From the NCBI GenBank assembly GCA_002104895.1, contig MCFG01000220.1, forward strand, positions 1-64,000: a stretch of 64,000 bases of DNA. The letters are read 5' to 3'. The stretch comes from Anaeromyces robustus (taxonomy: Eukaryota > Neocallimastigomycota > Neocallimastigomycetes > Neocallimastigales > Neocallimastigaceae). Shown here in pieces: positions 53,166 to 64,000 of the stretch (the stretch's first letter is position 1; every line of letters starts with the position of its first letter). A program made the position numbers and the translations under genes. The notes under the pieces are model-generated. The model was not told the origin of the DNA. It saw only the letters and a list, made by a program, of their open reading frames with translations, and did not search any database.

Positions 53166-55070
53166 CTAATTACATTTGCCAAATTGATATTGACATCCAT
53201 AATTTAAATTACAATACTTTTTATCTTTTGTACAATAACCATCAAGAGTACAACATTCATCTTCACCTTCACATTTTTTAAGTCCAGATCCAATACCACA
53301 ACCATGATAAATTCCATCTTCAGAATAAACAATACCCTTTCCATTATTAATAATAAGATTAGATATATGATTAAAAGGTATAAAATCTATGTAATTTTTA
53401 ATACCTAAAAAAGTTAAATGCTCTAATACTTTATTAGAATCAAGTTTTTGTTTTTCATATTCACTCATAAGATTAGCAATTACTCCAACAACAATTGGGG
53501 TAGAAAAAGATGTACCGGAGGTATTAACAGAAATATTAGTGGTATTATAACATTTATATTCAGCAGTAACATAACCTGGTGCATAAATATCAACTCCTTG
53601 ACCATAATTAGAAAATTCTGCAATTTGATAAGCATGATATAAAGATGATTTAATATTATCATCATTATTATTATTATTAGAATTATTATGAGTAATATAA
53701 TCATCAATTTCATTAAAATCATCTGTTTTTTTCATAGTATTATTTTCCAACTTAAATTCATTATATAAATCCTCCCCATCCATAAAAGTATTTGTAGCAC
53801 CTACACAAATAACATTATCAAAAAGACATGGATATAATTTAGCATTATAAGTAGTAAGATTAACACTGACACTATAATTATGAGCACCAGCAACAAATAT
53901 GACATTCCTTTTACTAAGATCATTAATTAATTCTTGAAAAAATTTAAGACCTGGATGATAAAAATAATTAGAGAAAAATCCACCAAAGGAAAAGTTTATA
54001 ATTGCACCATTTTCTCTTAATAAGTTATCTCTAACATATTTTAATCCAACAATAACAGAAGCAAAACTTGGTCGTAATTCAAGGGATATACCATAAATAT
54101 TAGCATTTGGTGCTACACCATGTTTTAATCCTCCAGCAATATCTGCAACCATTGAGCCATGATCCATAGAATAAGTATCGTAATAGGCATAATTCAAACA
54201 ATATTGATCATCATACAATTCTTTAAATTTACCATTAATATCAATCTGAGCAACACATTTTGTTTCACGAACATCTTTATTAGCATATTCAGGATGATCA
54301 AAAATGAATCCAGTATCAAAAATGAAAATATCAACATCTTTACCACCTTGACTTGGATAATAATAATTATGATCATATTTACCAATTAATTTTTTATTAA
54401 CGACACCTTGAGAAATTTGAGAAAGATGATTATCAGCATTTTTTCTAACGGTAACATCTTTCCATCCAGTATAATTAAGAATATCTTGTTTATTATAATG
54501 ATTTTTTCCATATTCAAAATAAAAATTAGGAACACAAGCATATACTCCATCCATACCTTTAACCTTATCAATTATATCATTAGAAAGAAAAGTAGTAAGT
54601 AAAGATTCATCATTAACAGATGAAAGATAAAAAACAGAATTTAAGTCAGTATCTTCATTTTCATTTTCATTGTCAATTTCATTTCTTTTACGTTTACGTA
54701 ATTTTTCTTCATCATTTTTAATAATGTTTTCTACAGTTTCTTGATGATCATAAGTATCGACATTATTAACAATTAATTGATGAATTTCATCAATTAAAAA
54801 ATTAATTTGTTCCTTTTCTTCAATTTCATTATCATTATGATTACGTTTAAAATAATTTCTTTTTTTCTTTTTTTCTGGAGGTGTCATTAAAGTATGATTA
54901 ATAAAAACAAGATAATAATCATCACCTTTTAATTCCATATCTAAATTATTAATTTTAAAATCAATATCATCATTTTCGGAATCAAAACGTGGAGAAGAAG
55001 AAAAAACTGTTTTAGAAAAAAGAGTAATAATAATACTCAATAAAAAGAAAAAGTTGATAAACTTTTGCAT
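53166..55070 (-). CDS. Secreted subtilisin-like serine protease with C-terminal chitin-binding domain
   Basis: A 634-residue intact ORF. Residues 1-23 form a signal peptide. About 50-180 is an I9-type pro-region, with a charged KRKR stretch and acidic linker. The S8 catalytic domain spans about 240-560, with catalytic Asp252 (IFDTG), His304 (DHGSMVA) and Ser521 (SGTSFSTP). The oxyanion region is VAGAHN (Asn398), and G-V-A-P-N-A follows the His box as in fungal proteinase K-like enzymes. An Asn-rich insert lies at about 463-472. The last about 45 residues (CGIGSGLKKC, DECC, YCTKDKKYC, GCQYQFGKC) fit a hevein-like CBM18, which would tether the enzyme to chitin in the fungal wall. Stop is TAG. 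It likely acts outside the cell on protein substrates or on wall proteins. Confidence 0.92.
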   Translation of the reverse strand: MQKFINFFFLLSIIITLFSKTVFSSSPRFDSENDDIDFKINNLDMELKGDDYYLVFINHTLMTPPEKKKKRNYFKRNHNDNEIEEKEQINFLIDEIHQLIVNNVDTYDHQETVENIIKNDEEKLRKRKRNEIDNENENEDTDLNSVFYLSSVNDESLLTTFLSNDIIDKVKGMDGVYACVPNFYFEYGKNHYNKQDILNYTGWKDVTVRKNADNHLSQISQGVVNKKLIGKYDHNYYYPSQGGKDVDIFIFDTGFIFDHPEYANKDVRETKCVAQIDINGKFKELYDDQYCLNYAYYDTYSMDHGSMVADIAGGLKHGVAPNANIYGISLELRPSFASVIVGLKYVRDNLLRENGAIINFSFGGFFSNYFYHPGLKFFQELINDLSKRNVIFVAGAHNYSVSVNLTTYNAKLYPCLFDNVICVGATNTFMDGEDLYNEFKLENNTMKKTDDFNEIDDYITHNNSNNNNNDDNIKSSLYHAYQIAEFSNYGQGVDIYAPGYVTAEYKCYNTTNISVNTSGTSFSTPIVVGVIANLMSEYEKQKLDSNKVLEHLTFLGIKNYIDFIPFNHISNLIINNGKGIVYSEDGIYHGCGIGSGLKKCEGEDECCTLDGYCTKDKKYCNLNYGCQYQFGKCN

Positions 55071-56183
55071 TTTTATTTTCTTTTTTTTTTTACTTTTAAA
55101 ATTGATTTAATAAAAAATTATATATATTAAATTATTATAAGATTAAAAAATTTTGTGGAATAATTTATAATATTACAATAGTATTATTATAAAAAATGAT
55201 AATTATTTCTATAAATACTAAATATATATATTCTATTTATTAAATTCTATAATTAATAAAATTTTATGATATCAAAAATATTTTATTTATTTTATGTATA
55301 AAAAAAATAAATAAATATTTATATATATATATTAACTATTTTATAATTATATCCTTAGTTATAAATTTATTTTATTTGTATTTTTTATTTTATTTTTATT
55401 TTATTTTGTATTTTTATTTTTATTTTATTTTTATTTTATTTTTATTTTATTTTTTATTTTTTATTTTTTATTTTATTTTTATTTTTTATTTTATTTTATT
55501 TTTATTTTTTTTTTATTTTTATTTTGTTTTTATTTTTTATATTTTATTTTTATTTTTTTAATTTTTTTATTTGCAAAGATTTAATTTCAGTGGAAAAATA
55601 TCGTTCTATTTATATTAAAAGTTATTTTATGACAAAATATTGTTTGACTTTTTTTTTTTTATCTTATTGTTCAATTTGAAATAATTTTTTAAAACATTTT
55701 TTAAGTAAATATTTTTCAAATAATTTAATAATGAAAAAAATCACAAAAAAATAATTAAAACAATAAAAAACAATAAAAAAAACAATAAAAAATAATTAAA
55801 ACAATAAAAAAGGAAAAAAAATACAATAAAAAACAATAAAAAAACAATGTAAAAAAAAAAAGATTTTTGAACATTTCATTTTTTTTTTCTTTATATAAAA
55901 AATCTTTTTTTTTTTTGTTTCTTTTTCCTTTTTTCTTTTTTTTTTTTTTTTTTTTTTTTTTCTGTATTTTTATAATTTAATAAAATAAAATATTTTTTGT
56001 ATTTAATTTTAGGTAAACACAAAAAATTAATAATCTTAATTAAATAGAATTTTATTTATTTATTTATTTTTATTATTATTCATTTATTTATTTTTATCAT
56101 TATTTATTTATTTATTTTATTTATTTACATTTATTTACATTTATTTGTATCTATTTATTATTATAATTATAATAATAAAAAAT

Positions 56184-56217
<34 letters not shown>

Positions 56218-57579
56218 AAAACTAAAGCTTTATATATAATAATTTTAATAAATAATTACTAATAAAAATATTTAAAATATGATCTTTGATTTTCCAACAA
56301 CCATATTCATTTATATTCATTACATCCGCTACACCCATTACATTCATTTACGTTCATTTACATTCCTTCATTTCCATTCACATTCATTCATTCCCATTAT
56401 ACTTCATTTCCATTTCCATTATGCTTCATTTCCATTTTAGTTCATTCATTTCCATTTATTTATTTTTTTTTTTTTATTTTTGAATTTGTTATCAAAATTT
56501 TATTAATTAATAAAAATTTTGAAAAAAATTTTTTTAATTAATTTAATAATTAAAAAAAAAAAAAAAAGAATCCATAATTGGAAAAAAGAAAACTAAAAAA
56601 AAAAAAAAGAAAGAAAGAAAGAAAACAATTTAAAATGATTATGGAATGATAGAATGATAGAATGATGGATTTTTTTTATTTTTATTTTTATATACATTAT
56701 TTATTTTATTTTATTAGTTATATTTATTTTTATATTTTTTTTATATTTATTTTATTATTATTTAAACAAACCTTTATAAAAAAGTAATAAAAAAAACAAT
56801 TTAATATTTAATAAAAATATTTATTATTATATTTAATTTAATTATTAATAATAAATAAGATATAATAAAAATAAAATAAAAATAAAAATGAAAAAAAAAA
56901 AATAAAAAAAAAAAACAAACATTAATATATAATATGATATGTAATTATAATGTATTACATTAAAAAATTCAATTTTTTATATTTAAAAATACTATTTACT
57001 TTTATACTGTATTAATTATCATTCATTTTTTTTTATTAATTAAAAAAATATAAAAAAATATAAAAAATATAAATCGCATCAACTCTTTATTATTATATAT
57101 TTATTATATTACTTATTAAATATTAATTTAATTAAAACAATGCTAATAATAATTTATTTTCTTTTATTTTGTTTTTTTGTTTTTTGTTTTTTTTTTTTGC
57201 AATATTATAAAACATTTCTTTTTTTTATTTATTTATTTACGTATGTATGTATGTATTTATTTATTTATGTATTTATTATATAAAAAATCATATAATTATT
57301 TTATATATTTTATTATATATAATTACTTATTTAATCAATTTCTTTTTTTGTTGTTGTTCTTTTTTAATAAAGAATTTCTTTATATTTTTTTATTTTATAA
57401 TGATTTTTTAATTATAATAATATTCTTTACTTTTCATTTTCTTTTCATTTTTCTCATTTTTATTACTAAAAAAATAAAAATAAATATATATTTATAGAAG
57501 AATTATGAAACAAGACTTTATTATAAATATATTGAATAAGGAGAGATATTACCTTTTTATTTTAATCATAAAAAATATA
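55071..57579. other. AT-rich intergenic DNA
   Basis: No supportable gene. It contains TTTTTATTTTA tracts (55,376-55,560), long T and A homopolymers (about 55,930-55,960, 56,550-56,620) and a short degenerate CATTTCCATT repeat near 56,300-56,460. Confidence 0.55.
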
Positions 57580-58490
57580 AACTATCCTTAAATTCTGGAT
57601 CTATTTTAGCCGATTTCTCCCTTATCTACATTGTTCTATCAAATCAATTAGAGGCAGACGTTTAACCTTGGAGACATACTGCAGTTATGAGTATGACTAG
57701 GCAACTATACTAACCTCTTTTCTTCATTTAATCTGATTTTAAAATGATTAGATTTAAATTGTTAAAAAATAACTTTTCCTAGGCTGTTCACATAAAAAAC
57801 CTTTCTCTATTTCAATCTTCAACTGCAAGTGAGTTGCTATAAACTTCTTTTAGTAGATTCCTGATTTCCACAACCACCATCCTATTATCTAGATAAAACC
57901 GATATCTTTATGTGATGTCAAATTGATAGTATATTTCGGAATTTTAACCCCTCACGATAAGTTCATTCTCGCATCACCAAGTCCTGTTTACTAAAAAATG
58001 ACCTACTAGAAACTCTCATTTAAATACCCAAGTTAAAATTAAGTAACTAAAACTTCTTATATATTTAAAGTTTGATAAATAGATTAAGTTAAGACTAGAA
58101 ACAGTCTTAAGACCTCTAATCATTCACTTTACCTCAGAAATTTCCCTCCGGATAACTTTTGAGGGAACCAGCTACTAAATTAGTCTTTCGCCTCTTATAT
58201 AACGAAAAATTGATAAACAATACCTGAATAGTTTACCAATCTTTCTGGTCCCAATAAATAGACTTAAACTTAAAGATTATTCATTAAAAAATCTTGATCG
58301 AGATTAATAGTGCATCAAAAAATCACATCAAAAATCATTTTTTCATTACGCCTATATATATGATTTATCACTCAAATACTCGTATATATGTTAGACTCCT
58401 TAGTCCGGTGTTTCAAAGCGGATCGTTTAAAACCATTTTTATCAACATCCTAAGTGTAAGGTATACACCAAGAATTAAGGTTAGTATGAA
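57580..58490 (-). pseudogene. LSU (28S) rRNA pseudogene, internal part, heavily decayed
   Basis: Read on the minus strand, conserved fungal LSU landmarks occur in order. The D2-end segment appears as AGTCCGGTGTTTCAAAGCGG on the plus strand (58399-58418). It is followed by TTTCCCTC, the CTCTAATCATTCACTTTACCTC block, CTTCTTATATATTTAAAG, and the CTTGGAGACATACTGCAG and ACATTGTTCTATCAA blocks. The span is shorter than in a normal gene, so there are internal deletions. Differences from the expected rRNA are mainly C to T and G to A. It cannot be a working rRNA. Confidence 0.85.
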
Positions 58491-58724
58491 TAAGTGTTTT
58501 AAGAAAATATTATTTATTATTTTTACTTTTTTAAAGAAAAGTAAAAGTTAAAAACACAAATGAATGTTTAGAAACAATTGAAAATGAAAAGTTATATATA
58601 ATAAATATAGAGATTTTGTAGTTATAACAATATGTATTTATATATAATGCATTAATAAAGTATTTTATGAAAATTTATTTTAATGTTTATTAATATATAT
58701 ATTTATGTTTTTAAAATATAATAG
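58491..58724. other. AT-rich junction between rRNA relic and Sel1 pseudogene
   Basis: No feature is visible apart from a possible intron acceptor (ATAATAG) at its right end. Confidence 0.4.
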
Positions 58725-60028
58725 AGAAAACTTTTTACTAGTATAGATAAATATGTATCTATGTGGCAAGTAGAGACTGAATCTAAAACTAAAAAAAGAA
58801 TTGTTACTATTCATATAGAGAAATTAAATACAATTCCATGCCCATTAGTTATACGTTCAGGTTTAGGTGGTGAAAATGATATTGAGGGAATGGATCATCA
58901 ATCACAATATTTATGTGGTTCTTTTTATCAATCTGAAGTTGGCGATTATAAAAAAATAATTCATTATTTTAATAATTTTATTTTTTATTTTATTTATATA
59001 AGAATTTATCTATTTATATTAGGTATTATTAGTTTTGAAATTTGTATATTATTTATTAAGTATAATAAATATATATTTTTTTATTATATATCAATACATA
59101 AAATAGGCATTTAAATATTTTGAAAGTGCAAGCAAATTTAAGAAATACAGCTGCTCAAATGAAATTAGCATCTTTTTATGAACTTGGAAAGAAAGAATCA
59201 CAAAGTATTATTGTTGATCAAGATTTAAAGAAAGCTATATATTGGCATACAAAAGCTGCTGAAGCTGATAATCCTGAAGCATGTTATATAGTTGGTACTG
59301 CTTATCAACAAGGAACTCACTTTTTAGAAAAATCATATTCAACCGCATTAAAATGGCTTAAAAGATGTTTAGAATCAACACCAGATCTTGAAGAAGTGGC
59401 TAATAATATATATGTAGCAACATGTTTTCAAATTGGTTTAATGAAATAAGAAGGTGGTTATGGTATTGAAGAAGATAGTGAAGGTGCCATAAAATACTGG
59501 AAAATGTCTGCTTATTATAAACATTCTCAATCTTTATATAATTTAGGTGTTTTATATTTAAATAAGATTGGTAAAGATCTCAATATTGTTAAGGCTATTC
59601 GTCTTATTCAAGAAGCTATAGCTCTTGATTCTACTCTTGATATACAAGCTCAATTACAACAACTTACTCCTGAATAATTAGAACAAGTTAATGCTATGGT
59701 TGAATCAAATTTAAAAGAAAACCCAGATTTAGGAGATAATCTTTCATTAGAAAATATGTTAACTCCACCACCTTCAGCACAAACAACTTTAAAGAATCGA
59801 AAACCACCTAATGAAGGAAAAGATCAAGATACCACTTCTGGTAAAAGTTCACCAGACCAAACTAAAGTAAGACGTAAGAAAAAGAAGTCTACAAAACGTC
59901 ATCATAATTCATCTAGTCAATCAACATTAAATTCAACTAATAATAAGTTAATTATGGCAACAGGATTACTTACTTTAGCTGGTATATCTGCATTTGTTAT
60001 GTATCGTGTATTTAAAAGTAAAAACTAA
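58725..60028 (+). pseudogene. Broken Sel1-repeat protein with C-terminal membrane anchor
   Basis: Coding sequence resumes after an acceptor-like ATAATAG and reads RKLFTSIDKYVSMWQVE onward; earlier exons are missing. Exon-like sequence to about 58956 (…GDYKK) is followed by an AT-rich intron ending AAATAG at 59106. Its donor is ATAATT where GTAATT would be expected. Next comes AFKYFESASKF, a one-base shift near 59140, and then Sel1-type repeats (QMKLASFYELG, KAIYWHTKAAEADNPEACYIVG, AIKYWKMSAYYKHSQSLYNLG). In-frame TAA codons lie at 59447 and 59675. The end is a Lys/Arg-Ser linker and a tail anchor (LIMATGLLTLAGISAFVMY). Sel1 proteins are scaffolds; several in fungi act in chitin synthesis or ERAD. 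With four lesions this is a pseudogene unless the code or assembly is unusual. Confidence 0.82.
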
Positions 60029-60248
60029 GACTGTTAATATATTTAGTTAGAAAGACCAAAAAAAAAAAAAAAAAATTAAAATTGTTAATAAATAATTAAG
60101 AGTGAAATCCAAGTAGAATAATAATAATAATAATCATAATCATAATCATAATCATAATCATAATCATAATAATAATAATAATAATATTCATAATAATGAT
60201 TAATAACAGAACAATGAAAAATTGAATATGTTTTTTTTTTTTATTTTC

Positions 60249-60281
<33 letters not shown>

Positions 60282-60340
60282 TTATATTAAAAAATTATAA
60301 CGAATAAAGAAATACATTTTGTAAGATAAAAAAAGATAAA
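60029..60340. repeat. AAT / AATCAT microsatellite and homopolymers
   Basis: Includes a pure AATCAT block (about 60133-60168) like that near 31,265, and an ATT block near 60,260. Confidence 0.8.
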
Positions 60341-60844
60341 AGAAAGATATAGTAAAGCTACATCTATATGACTGAGTATGAGTATATGAGTATAGTTAAT
60401 AAATTGTCTATTACAAGGCATTCTATAACTTATCACAAATGTAGTTTAACCCTGAAATGATCTAACCATTTCAGACCTCAATCTCTCTCTGATTGTAAAG
60501 GTAAAAAGACTATCTATAAACAAAGACTTGAGCCGAAATGCAAAGACACTTTCCTCTTATTATTTTTATTTTACAACAAAAAAAAAAGAAATTGATATTG
60601 ACTTCTTAACTAAAAAAGTACATTAAAAAATTTTATGAAAAAGAAAATAACAAATTGATAAAGTTTCAATACTACTTAAAATCAAAAAATAAAAAATAAA
60701 AAGAATACTAATTGATAAAATTTCAATACTACTTAAAATCAAAAAAAAAAAAAAAAAATAAAAATAATATTTAATTGATTTTAAAACTAAATAACACTAG
60801 ATGTTAAATAATTTCCTTTTTGAAAATTTCAAGTACTATTTAAC
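60341..60844 (-). pseudogene. Probable LSU D2-region remnant
   Basis: Complex sequence between the LSU 5' block and the Sel1 pseudogene. It includes a GAAATGATCTAACCATTTC hairpin and an imperfect duplication of about 55 bp (60,650-60,750, unit ATTGATAAAATTTCAATACT). Its position fits the variable D2 domain, which cannot be recognised by sequence. Confidence 0.35.
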
Positions 60845-61250
60845 ACTCTTTTTTTTTCAAAGCTCTTTTCATCTTTTTCTTACAGTACTTGTTTGTTATC
60901 AGTTTTTCGCCAATATTTATCTTTCAATGAAATATTTATCACCCATTTTGGACTGCATTCCTAAATAATCAGATTTTTTTAAAAATATAATCACAGCTAG
61001 AAAGTACCAGTCAAATATGAGATTCTCAACCTCTATAATAACCATATTCCAAAGAATTTTTTACCGAAACTCCAACAAAAAACACTTCTTTAAATTACAA
61101 ACATTCGTAAATAGAAAAACTCTTTTAAGATTTCAAATTTGAGTTCATTCACCGTTATTAGGGGAATCCTTATTGGTTTTCTTTTCCTCTGTTTGTTGAT
61201 ATGCTTAAATTCAGGGGGATACTCCAATCTAATTTGAGATCAAGTTGATT
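60845..61250 (-). pseudogene. LSU (28S) rRNA pseudogene, 5' part (D1 region)
   Basis: The plus strand reads as the complement of the fungal LSU 5' end: ATTTGAGATCAAG (LSU start), TGATATGCTTAAATTCAG, TTCCTC, GGGGAATCC, TTTCAAATTTGAGTTCA, then the block ending in CACTC...TTTTTCTTACAGTACTTG. Order and spacing match a genuine LSU 5' end, with many C to T or G to A changes. Confidence 0.9.
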
Positions 61251-61550
61251 TTTAAATTTTCCTTTTAAAATAATTTTAGATTTCTTTTTTTTCTTTCTTT
61301 CTTTTCTTTAAAATTGATATAGTTTATTCCTTTTTGCATGAAAATTTTATCCAATTTTAAAAGAAATTGATAATAAAATAAAATATTTCACTTTAAAGTA
61401 AAGCAACTTGTATCGTTGTAATAAAAAAAATTCTCAAAATCATGTTCTTATTAAAAAAAACTATTATTATTTTCTTATGAGAATATTTTACTTGATACTC
61501 AAACAGATATACTTTTTTTAGTAAATTAGTAAATTAAAAAAGTACAATAT
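61251..61550 (-). other. ITS2 remnant
   Basis: AT-rich spacer of about 300 bp lying between the 5.8S and LSU relics, as expected of ITS2. No internal landmark is identifiable. Confidence 0.6.
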
Positions 61551-61642
61551 GCCATTAAAGATTTCGATGATTCACACTACTTATCACATTTTGCTGCGTT
61601 CTTCACAATTGAGAAAACCAAGAGATCCATTGTTAAATGTTG
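61551..61642 (-). pseudogene. 5.8S rRNA pseudogene (partial)
   Basis: The plus strand is the complement of 5.8S: AAAGATTTCGATGATTCAC, ACTACTTATCACATTTTG, CTGCGTTCTTCA, and AACCAAGAGATCCATTGTT. Relative to fungal 5.8S, a segment of roughly 17 nt after GATTCAC is missing, as if deleted between two TTCAC words. It also carries substitutions. Orientation matches the LSU relics. Confidence 0.88.
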
Positions 61643-62002
61643 TTTTTTAAAATTATTTTAAAAAAATTTTAGACAAATGAATACAAAAAGTTGTATTTGA
61701 AAATAAAAAAAAAATCTTTCATTTCAAATTTTTTTTTTTTTTTTTTTTTTTTCTTTTAATTTAATATTAACAATATTATCTAAGTTTTATTTCAACAGAG
61801 TATTTTTTAATTTTTATGGTTGTATTAAAATATCTTTAATGGTATAAACATAAAAGCATTATTAAAAATTACTTATATCCAATTTTTTTGTCTTTAATTT
61901 ATATCTATTATAAAGTTCATTTCATAATAGATATAAAATAATGGGAATTTTAACTTTTGTTTTCATTTTTATTATTTATATCGAATGAATTTTGTTTTAC
62001 TA

Positions 62003-62039
<37 letters not shown>

Positions 62040-63558
62040 TTTACTTTTCTTTAAATGTCTTTTTTTTATATATATATTTTTATCTTTCTTGCACATTTAA
62101 ATATTCTGAAATTTTTATATTCTAACATCTATTTATTAATTATTCATTATTAACATTTAATTATTATTCTTTATTGATTATGATTATTATAGTATTTTAT
62201 TATATATTACTTAATAATTACACATCTTTTTTTTTTTTAGAACAAATAAAAAATAAATTCAATAATAATAATAATAATAATAATTAATAATAATAATAAT
62301 TAATAATAAAAAAATTAATAAATAATATTATTATAATAATTATAACAAATATAACAAATATAGAAAGTAAGGAAGAAAAAAAAAGGGTTATTATATAATC
62401 AAAGTATATATATTTATTAAATTATTAAATATTACTTAAAATAAATATTATTAAATATTAATAAAAATAAAAAAATTTTATATCAATATGATTCATTTTA
62501 TTTTATTTTATTTTATTTTATTTAAAAGTTTAGGCTCATTGGATTTTTTGTTAATTTTTATTATAATAATTAGAAAAATGAATCTAGAAAATAATATAAT
62601 AAATAATAATAATAAAGTAAATATATATTTAAATATTATTATTATTAACTAATTAACCAATTCTTTATTTTTATATAACTAAATTTTTATCTTTTATTGT
62701 CATTATTTATTATTATTTAATATAATAGAAATCTTTATTTCATTTCTTTTATCCTTTTTTTTTTTTATTATTAAATCATAATAAATAAATGAATTAGTAA
62801 TTTAAAAGGAAAAAGTAATATTATAATATTATAATATTATGGTGGAATTATTTCCATTTGGATAATATTTTTTATTAATATTAAATATTAATAAAAAATA
62901 TTTAATTTATTCATTAAAAACATATGAACTTTTCTTGTTTTTTTTTTTTTTTTTTACTTTTATTTTAATTTTTTACTCATTTTTTTTTACTTAATCATAT
63001 TGTAGTACATGAATAATAATTTATATTTAAATCATGCTGTATTACATTACAATCCATAATAAATTCATATTAAATACTTATTATTATTTATTATTATTAT
63101 GAATTATTATTTATTATGGATAATATTATATAATTATATAATTATATAAATCATTTTTTTTAACTGATACATATGATTGATTTAATTTGTGTATAACCTA
63201 TTTATATAATATATTATAATATAATATATATAATAAATATAATTTAATTTAATCTAATTTTATTTAATAATATTTTTTTATTCTCCATGTTTATTGGATA
63301 CGTTTAATAAATTAATATAGCATTATTCTCATATATTAAAATAAAGTTTAATCTGTATATAAACTATGAAATGTTACACAAACAGACATCTTATATTAAG
63401 TTTATTAATATTATTTTTATTTGTTATAATAATAATTTTTTAATTTTTTAATAAAAGTTAATTATTAATATTTTATAAAAAAAAATTTTTTTTTGTTTAA
63501 ATTTAAAATTTTAAAAAGTATACAAAAAATAAAATAAAATTTAAAATAAATAAATGAA

Positions 63559-63589
<31 letters not shown>

Positions 63590-64000
63590 AAATTAATTTT
63601 ATTTTATTTTATTCTATATTTATATTTATATATATAATTAGATTAAAAAAATAAAAAAAACAATAATAACGATTTAATTTATAATAAATAAATAAAGTCT
63701 TTTTTTTAATAAATTTTTAATCTGTAAAAAAAAATAAATCTTAATCTTTCCCAAAAAAATTTATTTTTATATAATTATTAAGGTTTAAAATTCGTAATAT
63801 TAACTTTTGAAATAATTTTATTTTTTATCCTTATTCAAACCTTAAAATATATAAAATTAATTAAATATTAAATTAAAAAGTTTATTTTTAATTTATTAAC
63901 ACTCTTTAAAAATATCTTGGTAAATCATGTTTTTTATATAAATTAATTAAAATAAAAGATTTGCACGATTAAATTAATAAATAATAATTATTTTAATTTA
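61643..64000. other. AT-rich DNA, possible ITS1 remnant at its start
   Basis: No SSU rRNA was recognised further along and no gene is supportable. It contains long T-runs (61,728-61,752; 62,940-62,955), a TA repeat (about 62,005-62,035), and short TTTTA and AAAT satellites. Confidence 0.5.

Overview
The window is extremely AT-rich eukaryotic DNA: long A/T homopolymers, ATT/AAT and TTTTA microsatellites, poly-Asn protein segments and short AT-rich introns. Together with a secreted subtilase carrying a chitin-binding (CBM18-type) tail, Ty3/gypsy elements and degraded fungal-like rDNA, this best fits an anaerobic gut fungus (Neocallimastigomycota). The assignment is inferred from composition and protein families only.

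Layout. (1) About 750-19,454 is a tandem array of one Ty3/gypsy family on the minus strand: a pol-truncated copy 1 (gag, second ORF, start of pol), a shared LTR (6932-8148), a near full-length copy 2 (pol, ORF2, broken gag) and its 5' LTR (16907-19454). Two solo LTRs of other families, each with 5-bp target duplications, are nested inside (4903-5617 and 18070-19403). Gag and ORF2 are joined by a textbook -1 frameshift cassette, and ORF2 and pol by a second, +1-type junction that splits the aspartic protease. (2) 19,455-21,180 is an unusually GC-rich structured island interrupted by a 1.28-kb foldback transposon with 9-bp target duplications. (3) 21-33 kb is mostly featureless AT-rich DNA with an LTR relic, one HMG-box-like small ORF and a possible rRNA relic.

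(4) 33,333-39,317 encodes a full ABCA-type ABC transporter (three exons, two GT-AG introns) with one frameshift in an A8 tract. (5) 40,977-41,691 is a 5'-truncated, polyadenylated retrocopy with 28-bp direct repeats. (6) 42,314-45,241 is an intact secreted Cys-rich EGF/TIL-like repeat protein. (7) 45-53 kb is intergenic with a perfect 82-bp palindrome and several satellites. (8) 53,166-55,070 is an intact secreted subtilase with a chitin-binding domain.

(9) 57,580-61,642 is a decayed, antisense rDNA unit (5.8S, ITS2, LSU). Its LSU part is split by about 2 kb that holds a broken Sel1-repeat, tail-anchored gene. The three substantial host genes (transporter, Cys-rich secreted protein, secreted protease) all lie on the minus strand but are far apart, and nothing suggests joint regulation.
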